Source: an uncultured Fulvivirga sp.
Lineage (GTDB): Bacteria; Bacteroidota; Bacteroidia; Cytophagales; Cyclobacteriaceae
Direction of reading: 5' to 3'
Length of the DNA stretch: 64,000 nt
NCBI GenBank assembly: GCA_947500555.1
Contig: CANMSE010000004.1
Location: 434,001 to 498,000, forward strand
Below, in pieces: positions 36,743-43,450 of the stretch. The notes below the pieces were generated by a model. That model was not told the DNA's origin. It searched no databases and saw nothing but the letters and a program-made list of their open reading frames with translations. Each line of letters opens with the position of its first letter. Positions within the stretch are counted from its first letter, which is position 1. Made by a program: the position numbers and the translations under genes.

Positions 36743-39700
36743 TTAGCGTAGTTTCTTCACGTAAATAATTATTAGTAAAAAACCAATTAAAGAAAGAATG
36801 ATAGACCATACCCAGGTATTCGAGTCAGATTCAATTGATGAATCATCTCCATAAGCCACAAATGCGGCCCAATAGTACGGATGCGAATAACTCAAATTTC
36901 CGTTATTGAGCAGATCTATTTTACTGCTTCGTAAAGCTTCACTTTTAGTCATTCCTTCTGCCAAATACTTGTAAAAACTATTCATAAATATTGAAGTACT
37001 TCTGTCGTCTACCTGCCAATGGCTCATAACCACACTTGGTACCCCTGCATAGGTAAATGCATGGCCCAAACTCATGACTCCTTCACCTTTTTGAACTTTA
37101 CCATAACCTGTATTACACGCACTGAGAACGGCCATTTCAGCATTTAATCTGGTATTATACAATTCAAATGTATGCAGGTAGCCATCGTTCAAAGTATCCT
37201 TGCTGTCTAATGAAAAAGCTATTTTAGAATACATAGGATTTTGATCATCTATAAGACTATGGGAGGCGATATGAATAACTCCATACTGTCCTACCTTTTC
37301 TTTAAATATTGTTTCAGTAGCATCTTTCCCCAGATAATTGACCCCCTCAAAATGAGCGCTTAGGCCTTTGACTTCTTGCTCTGTCCAGCCTAATGATCCT
37401 AAAGTACTTCTTACGGTATCAGGTTTAGAAAGCCCAGATAGCTTATTTTCAAAAGAAGGAGCAAATGCCAAAATGTTATTGCTATTTTTTACACGACCAC
37501 GAGATGCCAGGTTGTTCAATGAAGCAGTAGCAGAATTGGCGTAGTGGACATTGTGTTGTTTTAATAAATAAGCTAAGGTTGTATAGTCAACATTCTCTAC
37601 TTTCGGAGCGTTAGTAAGCACTGCTTCAAAGGGAATGAGAGCCAACTTACCGTCTGGTATGATAATTAGCTCTTTCCCTTTAATAAAGTCTTCAACGGGA
37701 AGCAAAAGTTTTTCATATAAGTAATAGGCCGAAGTAGCATATAGATTAAAACTTTCAAGTGTTTGTTTAGTTAGTCTTGGAGTTATTAAACCACTTCGAA
37801 AGTTGTCGAAATTAGTATGAAAAGTGGAATCAACTCCCACTTTATAAACTTCATAATCGTTCCACGTGATGGCGAAAATATAGTAATTACTGTCACTTAC
37901 AAAGTATTCTAATAGAGCCTGATTTGCCTCTAGCAGTTCAGTTTGAATCCACTTTATAGAAGCAGTTTTAGTGAAGTATTTTAGCTGATGATAATTTGGA
38001 TAATTAATTTCAAATTGTCGAAGAATATCTTCATGTTCTCTTTTAAGTTCAAATAGTTTAGCCTCTAAAGCATCATTATTTACAACCTTTTCGCTATTTT
38101 TTTTATTTAACAACTTTGATTGAAAGAATGAAATGTCATGCTGCAAATTCTCTTCCCTTCTTATTAGGCTATCCGGAATGGAAGCATAGTTTTTAGCTTT
38201 TAAGTCTGAAATTGATTCCAGTAAAAAATTACTCTTATTTTTTTCTGAAAAGTAAAAAGCGAGATTTAAGTAGCTAACATCTTTGGTTAGCTCATACAAC
38301 CTGTAGCACGTGTGAAGTGCCTCTTCGTATATTTTAAAAGTAGTATTGCCCAGAACTAACCTATCACTACTTAACAATTTCGAATTGCGTATTTTATCAT
38401 TTAGCTTATCACTTAATTGAAAGGTGCTAAGTGCCAAAGTTAAATGCCGCTGATCCCCATCAGTTTTATATTTTTCTACTAGGCTATAAGCTTTGTTGTA
38501 AAGAGAGTTCAGTAAAATATTTTTATCAAGGTGGTTTTCTAAATTAGGGTTGAAACTAAATTCAGATTTATCAAAATCAACCACATTAAATATTATTGCT
38601 TGCTGGAAATGAAATAATGCTGAATCCGGGTTATTGAAATTCAAGTGAAACAAACCCAGCGTATTATGAATAGTTGAAAGCTCAGGATTTTTTTCCTTAA
38701 AGATAGTTTCTAATACATTTTTTGAGTTATTCAAATTTTCTGAAGCCAATAATTTATTTCCTAGCTCCTGATGACATAGACCTATCTGTATATAGCTATT
38801 TGAAGTGGCAATATTGCCATTTTCTCCATATAGAGTTTTATTGACTAATAGTGTTTTCAAATTGTAGTCTAGTGCTTTTTTATAATCATGTTTTTTGAAA
38901 CTCACACTTGCGATATTGGTATAAGCATCAGCTACCAGGTAGTGGTTCTCTCCAAATGCTTCTTTTCCTATCAACAGGGCTTTGTTGTAGTACGTTAAGG
39001 CTTCGTTAAATTTTCTTTTAAATTCCAACACCTGACCTATTCCATTATAAATATTGCCTAGTTCATAGTGATCACCCCCATAGAGCTTTTCATAAATACT
39101 TAATGAAATCATATAATACTCTAATGACAAATCTTGTTCTCCAACTAAATAGTAGAAAAACCCAAGATTATGATATGCATCTGCAACCAATAAATGATCC
39201 ATGCCATATTCTTGTTTTCTTATCTCCAACGTAGCTTCAAAGCTCTCCAGAGATAATTCAATGTATCCTTTCCTGAAATAGGTGATGGCCAGATTACTGT
39301 AAGCATCTGCTAAATGCAGTTTAGGAATATCTTTTAAATTCTTCCGTATTTCTACGATTTTTAACTGATATTCAAGGGCCTGATCAAATTCTGATTGGAT
39401 GTTGTAACAATTACCAATGACTTCAAGGGCACTACTTTCTAATAATGTATTTGAACCCATTCGATCCATAATCTCTTTGACCAATCTTTTGGAATAGCTA
39501 ATGGCAGAATCCAGCTTTCGTTGCCTGCGAAGCGTAGAGGCTACCTTGATTCTTGACTTGAAATAGCTCTCCAAGAGGTTATGCTTGTCAAAAATCAGTG
39601 AAGATTTGTCGTAGTAAAAAATTGCACTATCAAAGGCTCCTGATTTGTATAATGAATGCGCCTTATTTAAATAAAAATGTGCAACCGCAGTATCTTGTTT

Positions 39701-39799
39701 CATTTCTGCTGAAGCAAATGCAACATTCAAATTAACCAACCTAAGGAGTATTGATATGAACAGTGTGGCAATGAATACTTTAATTGTATAGCAAGGCAT
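36743..39799 (-). CDS. Exported TPR protein with C-terminal CHAT cysteine protease domain
   Basis: A 1018-residue protein. N-terminal signal or anchor (VFIATLFISILLRLV), about nine TPR units with Y/F-rich signatures (ALEYQLKIVEIRK, ALTYYNKALLIGKEAFGENHYLVADAYTNIASV) to about residue 400, a coiled-coil linker, then a CHAT domain (about 700-985). The catalytic dyad is H847 in HIASHS and C895 in SACNTG; downstream GEGVMSLGHAF and HPYYWAAFVAYG fit the family. One membrane helix near the end (VWSIILSLIGFLLIIIYV) precedes KKLR. CHAT is a caspase-like protease fold. Position between precursors and LanB suggests a role in this lanthipeptide system, such as proteolysis or signalling; no substrate is evident. 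Confidence 0.88.
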   Translation of the reverse strand: MPCYTIKVFIATLFISILLRLVNLNVAFASAEMKQDTAVAHFYLNKAHSLYKSGAFDSAIFYYDKSSLIFDKHNLLESYFKSRIKVASTLRRQRKLDSAISYSKRLVKEIMDRMGSNTLLESSALEVIGNCYNIQSEFDQALEYQLKIVEIRKNLKDIPKLHLADAYSNLAITYFRKGYIELSLESFEATLEIRKQEYGMDHLLVADAYHNLGFFYYLVGEQDLSLEYYMISLSIYEKLYGGDHYELGNIYNGIGQVLEFKRKFNEALTYYNKALLIGKEAFGENHYLVADAYTNIASVSFKKHDYKKALDYNLKTLLVNKTLYGENGNIATSNSYIQIGLCHQELGNKLLASENLNNSKNVLETIFKEKNPELSTIHNTLGLFHLNFNNPDSALFHFQQAIIFNVVDFDKSEFSFNPNLENHLDKNILLNSLYNKAYSLVEKYKTDGDQRHLTLALSTFQLSDKLNDKIRNSKLLSSDRLVLGNTTFKIYEEALHTCYRLYELTKDVSYLNLAFYFSEKNKSNFLLESISDLKAKNYASIPDSLIRREENLQHDISFFQSKLLNKKNSEKVVNNDALEAKLFELKREHEDILRQFEINYPNYHQLKYFTKTASIKWIQTELLEANQALLEYFVSDSNYYIFAITWNDYEVYKVGVDSTFHTNFDNFRSGLITPRLTKQTLESFNLYATSAYYLYEKLLLPVEDFIKGKELIIIPDGKLALIPFEAVLTNAPKVENVDYTTLAYLLKQHNVHYANSATASLNNLASRGRVKNSNNILAFAPSFENKLSGLSKPDTVRSTLGSLGWTEQEVKGLSAHFEGVNYLGKDATETIFKEKVGQYGVIHIASHSLIDDQNPMYSKIAFSLDSKDTLNDGYLHTFELYNTRLNAEMAVLSACNTGYGKVQKGEGVMSLGHAFTYAGVPSVVMSHWQVDDRSTSIFMNSFYKYLAEGMTKSEALRSSKIDLLNNGNLSYSHPYYWAAFVAYGDDSSIESDSNTWVWSIILSLIGFLLIIIYVKKLR

Positions 39800-39851
39800 T
39801 TTTATTTTTGATTAATTTCCCTAAAACTATCTGTTTTCGCCAGAGAAATAA

Positions 39852-39879
39852 AAAAGAGTGATTTTAAAACCACTCTTTT
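39852..39879 (-). terminator. Terminator or attenuator after precursor gene 1
   Basis: AAAAGAGTG pairs with CACTCTTTT, and the minus-strand transcript continues with six T, an A and three T. It sits 14 nt after the precursor stop and before the CHAT gene. It would let the precursor be made in excess over the enzymes. Confidence 0.75.
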
Positions 39880-39892
39880 ATTCTAATTTAAA

Positions 39893-40135
39893 TTAGTCAC
39901 AACATTGTGATTCGATAGTACATGTATTAGACTCATTTATAGTCGTGCAATCCTCAAAAGTAGCCTGACATGGACCTGGGCAAGAAGCAACAGTAGGAGG
40001 GTTAGTAGCACCACAACCTCCAACCAAAAATGTTCTAAGAGTCCCACCTTTTAAAGTGTTCTCCGTACCATTGTCGAATTCTGTCACAAAACTTTTGACT
40101 CTCAATTCATTGAGGTTTAATTTTTTATTTTTCAT
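39893..40135 (-). CDS. Lanthipeptide precursor 1 (pinensin-like leader)
   Basis: An 80-residue precursor. The leader (KLNLNELRVKSFVTEF within residues 5-20) is of the pinensin/class I Bacteroidetes type and ends in a double glycine at 30-31 (LKGG), the cut site expected for a C39 protease. The 49-residue core has seven Cys (including a CC pair before the final D) and a dozen Ser/Thr, for example GGCGATNPPTVASCPGPC and CTTINESNTCTIESQCC, well suited to (methyl)lanthionine rings. It shares its first 21 residues exactly with precursor 2 while the cores are unrelated. Behind its own two-box promoter and before a strong hairpin. Confidence 0.88.
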   Translation of the reverse strand: MKNKKLNLNELRVKSFVTEFDNGTENTLKGGTLRTFLVGGCGATNPPTVASCPGPCQATFEDCTTINESNTCTIESQCCD

Positions 40136-40221
40136 AATAATATAAATTAAAGAATGCCTACTCTATTACGGGTTTTTCGGCTACCACCATTTTATTATGA
40201 AATAAAAATTGAAAGGTTAAC
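40079..40221. repeat. Direct repeat copy 1 (promoter, 5' leader and leader-peptide start)
   Basis: Matches 40609-40751 at a fixed offset of 530 bp. Reading base by base, the 86 non-coding bases differ at 4 positions, while the 55 leader-coding bases differ at 9, all silent up to residue 18-20. Confidence 0.9.
40193..40221 (-). promoter_or_regulatory. Two-box promoter of precursor 1
   Basis: On the minus strand GTTAACCTTT, 13 nt, ATAATA. If GTTAAC is the -35 box, the spacer is the classic 17 nt. It is the same, with the same spacing, at precursor 2 and hlyD. The 5' leader to the ATG would be about 50 nt. Confidence 0.65.
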
Positions 40222-40260
40222 ATATAAAGCGAATTGGCTTGGTCAACAATTACTATATGG

Positions 40261-40286
40261 AAAGAGTAGCATGACCGCTACTCTTT
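40261..40286 (-). terminator. Hairpin between precursor gene copies
   Basis: AAAGAGTAGC pairs with GCTACTCTTT around a 6-nt loop (10-bp stem). The following T-run is short. Its stem sequence resembles the terminator after precursor 1. Confidence 0.55.
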
Positions 40287-40299
40287 CTTTAAGGAATAT

Positions 40300-40371
40300 T
40301 TAATCACGATGTGCAGTAAGTTCAGTACATATACCTGATGCAACAGGATCTCATCCCCCTGTGCACTCATC
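40300..40371 (-). pseudogene. Decayed lanthipeptide core behind precursor 2
   Basis: In the same frame as precursor 2, after its stop and four more stop codons, the minus strand reads DECTGG, stop, DPVASGICTELTAHRD, stop. Slightly upstream it reads MMSCPN. The Cys/Ser/Thr/Gly composition is that of a lanthipeptide core, so this looks like the wreck of a third core or of a formerly longer one. It lacks a leader and an intact frame. Confidence 0.4.
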
Positions 40372-40422
40372 TTAGTTTTAATACTCCTCCTCTTAGTTAG
40401 GACAAGACATCATCACTTTTTC

Positions 40423-40665
40423 TTATTGATTACACATAAGATGTGTATCTTTAAATTCTTGACAACCGTCATCACCAGAAACCGCTGACCCACAATACAC
40501 ATTAGGATCGCAGGAGGGATGGCCATTTGCAGAAGGATCGGGGTCGTCACGGCACCAAAACCATGAAAAAAGTCCTCCGTTTACAGTTTTTGCCTTATCA
40601 GCATCAAACTCTGTCACAAAGCTCTTTACTCTCAGCTCGTTCAGATTTAATTTTTTGTTTTTCAT
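40423..40665 (-). CDS. Lanthipeptide precursor 2 (pinensin-like leader)
   Basis: An 80-residue precursor whose first 21 residues equal those of precursor 1. The leader ends in VNGG (double glycine at 30-31). The 49-residue core begins LFSWFWCRDDPDPSANGHP and has five Cys and six Ser/Thr, fewer potential rings than core 1, and is rich in Asp, Trp and Phe. Same length of leader and core as its sister despite no core similarity. Transcribed away from the sigma factor gene from a two-box promoter. Confidence 0.87.
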   Translation of the reverse strand: MKNKKLNLNELRVKSFVTEFDADKAKTVNGGLFSWFWCRDDPDPSANGHPSCDPNVYCGSAVSGDDGCQEFKDTHLMCNQ

Positions 40666-40751
40666 AATAATATAAATTAGAGAATGCCTACTCTGTTAAG
40701 GGTTTTTCGGCTACCACCATTTTATTATGAAATAAGAATTGAAAGGTTAAC
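40609..40751. repeat. Direct repeat copy 2 (promoter, 5' leader and leader-peptide start)
   Basis: Partner of 40079-40221. The match ends abruptly just beyond the GTTAAC box, where the sequences become unrelated, marking the boundary of the duplicated block. Confidence 0.9.
40723..40751 (-). promoter_or_regulatory. Two-box promoter of precursor 2
   Basis: GTTAACCTTT, 13 nt, ATAATA on the minus strand, identical in boxes and spacing to the precursor 1 and hlyD elements. GTTAAC is palindromic and lies 49 bp from the divergent sigma factor ATG, so one protein could act on both sides. Confidence 0.65.
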
Positions 40752-40799
40752 GGAATGTCTTACTATTTTTTATATCATTGTTTCATACTTTAATTCAAT

Positions 40800-41354
40800 A
40801 TGGATCAAGAGGAATTTGATGCGATAAAAGAGCAGCTCAAGTCTGGTAATAATGAATACTTGAAGGTTCTTTTTGAACAATATGGGGCTTACTGTATTAG
40901 TAATGTCCAACGCAAATTCAACTGTGATCTGGAAGATGCTGAAGATATTTTTATTGATGCCATATTAAGCTTTCGGGATAAATGCCTTCGTGATAAAATC
41001 TCTTATTTGACTAATGCACGAAACTATTTGTATTCCACATGCTTAAATATGAAGCGCCAAAAGAACTATTCTATCAAAAGAAAAAAAGAGAAAGAACATG
41101 AAGTAGCGCTCTATCTATATGATGAGAATGACGATTTGTTGGAGTTCAAAGAAAAACTAATAACTCTATCAATGCGTTCATTTAATCAGTTAGGTGAATC
41201 TTGTCAACAGATATTACGTTATTTTTATGTTTATAAACATAGTATGAGCGAGATTGCGGAAAAAATGCAATTGGCTAATGCCAACACAGCAAAGGTAACA
41301 AAGGCCAGATGTTACAAGAAATGGCTTGAAATTGTAAAAGAAGGTAGTGAATAA
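40800..41354 (+). CDS. ECF-like sigma-70 family sigma factor
   Basis: A 184-residue sigma factor. Region 2 lies around CDLEDAEDIFIDAILSFRDKC and region 4 at the end with GESCQQILRYFYVYKHSMSEIAEKM and NTAKVTKARCYKKW, a helix-turn-helix resembling sigma4 of Bacteroidetes ECF factors. It diverges from precursor 2 and overlaps its downstream partner by 8 bp (GTGAATAA), the usual layout of a sigma/anti-sigma pair. Its likely target is the shared two-box promoter in this cluster. Confidence 0.85.
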   Translation: MDQEEFDAIKEQLKSGNNEYLKVLFEQYGAYCISNVQRKFNCDLEDAEDIFIDAILSFRDKCLRDKISYLTNARNYLYSTCLNMKRQKNYSIKRKKEKEHEVALYLYDENDDLLEFKEKLITLSMRSFNQLGESCQQILRYFYVYKHSMSEIAEKMQLANANTAKVTKARCYKKWLEIVKEGSE

Positions 41355-42087
41355 GTCAGAAAACGATAAGGAACTCATAGAAGAATATCTTGATGATTCA
41401 TTGAATGAAGAAAAGAAGCAGCTTTTTAAAAATAGACTTGCTGACTCAAAATCTTTTGCTGATGAGGTAGAACTCCAGTCAACGATGATTGCTACTATTA
41501 AAATGGAGGAGCGGAAGCTTTTGAAATCAGAATTAAAAGAGCAAGCCATTAGACTCAGGCCATTTACTGCGAAGCGCACATCTAGAAAATTATATTACAT
41601 AGCTGCTGCCATAACAAGTTTGGTAGTAGTATTCTATTTCTTGTTACCAAAGTCTGATTCATTGTTCGAGGCTTATTACGTCCCTTTTCCTGAAAATCCA
41701 ATTGTCAGAAGTGAGAGTAATATTTCGAATGATTATCATAAAGCCATGAACTATTACAGTAGGGGTGAATATGACAAAGCACTGGAGGTTTTTAATTTGA
41801 TAAAAAGCTCCGCTGGTCAGGAGGAGATATTATTATATATAGGTAATTGTTACTTAAGTTTAGATCAGCCTCAGGAGGCTATTCAATCATTCAAATCTCT
41901 AATAGAAGATGCAAATAATGAAGTGATTAAAGTCCATGCTGAATGGTTTTTGGCACTATCTTTTCTTGAGAGTGGTGGTCTTGAAGAATCAAAAAGAATA
42001 CTAAGGCAGATAAAGGGAGATGAGCGTAACCAATATCGACAAAAGGCGTCCGAGCTGCTTAATAAACTAAGATGGGTATTATATTAA
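41347..42087 (+). CDS. Putative anti-sigma factor with membrane helix and TPR domain
   Basis: A 246-residue membrane protein. The cytoplasmic N-terminus (ELIEEYLDDSLNEEKKQLFKNRLADS) has the length and helical pattern of anti-sigma domains. One helix (YYIAAAITSLVVVFYFLLP, about 83-101) and an outside TPR region (YHKAMNYYSRGEYDKALEVF, LLYIGNCYLSLDQPQEAIQSF) follow. It starts with GTG inside the sigma gene's end. By position it should hold the sigma factor until an envelope signal is sensed by the TPR part; this is inference. Its end overlaps hlyD tail to tail by 4 bp. Confidence 0.7.
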   Translation: MNKSENDKELIEEYLDDSLNEEKKQLFKNRLADSKSFADEVELQSTMIATIKMEERKLLKSELKEQAIRLRPFTAKRTSRKLYYIAAAITSLVVVFYFLLPKSDSLFEAYYVPFPENPIVRSESNISNDYHKAMNYYSRGEYDKALEVFNLIKSSAGQEEILLYIGNCYLSLDQPQEAIQSFKSLIEDANNEVIKVHAEWFLALSFLESGGLEESKRILRQIKGDERNQYRQKASELLNKLRWVLY

Positions 42088-43373
42088 CTGTTGCTATCAA
42101 GCAATGTTCGAAATTGATTAAATACACGCTCAATAATTCTTAAGTCTTTTGTAATTATTTCCGCTGTTCCCTGCATCTCCCGATCAAATTGGAGTTCTTT
42201 TTTATAACTGCTTTTTAAGCCATTTGGGAGAGCTAGTGATAACGTATACTGGTTATTAGTTGGTACTATTGATTTTGTTTTTATTTTACCCAAGACCATT
42301 CCATACTCCTGATACGGATAGTTATCAAGTTTAATGTTCACCCGCTGGCCTTCTTCTACTTTTCCTGAACCAGCAACTGGCAAGTCAACTCGGCCAAAGG
42401 CATTTGTTTCCTCTGGAATAATGGTCATTACTTCATCACCAGCATTAACAAATTGGTGATCACTCCAATAAGTTGATAGTGATGCCACACCTTGGGTTGG
42501 TGATATTATTAAAAATTGTTGTTTCCAATTCTCCAATTGACTTTCAAGTTTTTCAAAAGCCTGTTGAATATTTTCTTCTAAGTTTCTAGCTTGCTCTATT
42601 TTCTTACTTCTTAAATCAGCTATTTGTGTGTTAAGCTGACTAATTTGTATTTTATTATTTATAAGATTGGCTTTGGATAGCTGATGTGTATTCCTTCTTT
42701 GTAGAAGAATAGATTCTGCGTTATTTTTTTCAAATACGGTGGTAGCATCATTATTAAATAATAAAGAATCACGGGTGTAATTTTCATGAGCGATATCCAA
42801 ACTCCTTTTTTGGATGGAAACTTGATTTTCAATTGAGTTATTTAACTCTCTAAATTGATCTATTCTGCTTTCAAGCATAGTTATTTGCTCATCATAATAT
42901 CTCAATTCATTAAATAATCTCAAATCAGACAGGCTACTAATAAACTGTAAATAGTCCTTTTGAAGGCTTCCAAGACTTAAATCTTCCTTGATTATTGGAT
43001 ATTCGTTAATGGATAACCCAGAGAATCTTTTGCATATTGTATCTAAATAAATTACATCATTTGTGATAGCCGGATTTTCAATTACTGCAAGAATCGAATT
43101 TCTTTTTACATGACTACTATCTTCCACCATCAATTGAATTGCTCCGCTCGACTTTGCTATCATATTAACTGGAGGAATAGGTGTTGTAATGGTGACTCGA
43201 GCTACTATTACATCAGGATACTTTATGAACCAACTGGCTATGAGCGTTAATAGTACAGCTGAAAAAATTGCTGTGATTCCCCATCTTATTAGCCAATTGG
43301 GTATATGGCTTAAAATTTCCTGAACTTCTTCACTTCGTATTTCAATACTTTGATCTTTTTCCAGATTTGGCAT
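42084..43373 (-). CDS. HlyD-family periplasmic adaptor of the peptide exporter
   Basis: A 429-residue membrane fusion protein: one N-terminal helix (about 32-48, WGITAIFSAVLLTLIASWFI), a lipoyl half-motif (NMIAKSSGAIQLMVEDSSHVKRNSILAVIEN), long coiled-coil hairpin (about 105-285), and the second half (VASLSTYWSDHQFVNAGDEVMTIIPEE) with beta-barrel segments. It links the inner-membrane ABC transporter to the outer membrane. It follows the PCAT gene by 77 bp and has its own two-box promoter. Confidence 0.9.
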   Translation of the reverse strand: MPNLEKDQSIEIRSEEVQEILSHIPNWLIRWGITAIFSAVLLTLIASWFIKYPDVIVARVTITTPIPPVNMIAKSSGAIQLMVEDSSHVKRNSILAVIENPAITNDVIYLDTICKRFSGLSINEYPIIKEDLSLGSLQKDYLQFISSLSDLRLFNELRYYDEQITMLESRIDQFRELNNSIENQVSIQKRSLDIAHENYTRDSLLFNNDATTVFEKNNAESILLQRRNTHQLSKANLINNKIQISQLNTQIADLRSKKIEQARNLEENIQQAFEKLESQLENWKQQFLIISPTQGVASLSTYWSDHQFVNAGDEVMTIIPEETNAFGRVDLPVAGSGKVEEGQRVNIKLDNYPYQEYGMVLGKIKTKSIVPTNNQYTLSLALPNGLKSSYKKELQFDREMQGTAEIITKDLRIIERVFNQFRTLLDSNS

Positions 43374-43398
43374 GTTGGTATCTTTAATATCTTATTGA

Positions 43399-43427
43399 TA
43401 TTATCCAAAAAAAGAAAAAAGGTTAAC
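43399..43427 (-). promoter_or_regulatory. Two-box promoter of hlyD
   Basis: GTTAACCTTT, 13 nt, ATAATA on the minus strand, exactly as at both precursor genes although the surrounding bases differ. The ATAATA box lies 25 nt before the ATG. Confidence 0.6.
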
Positions 43428-43450
43428 AAACAGTACCGTGTTTGAAGGGA

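Noticed and set aside
36743..39799. CHAT protease as part of a type III-E CRISPR (Craspase) system
   Set aside because: No cas gene or array is present, and the protein is exported or membrane-bound.
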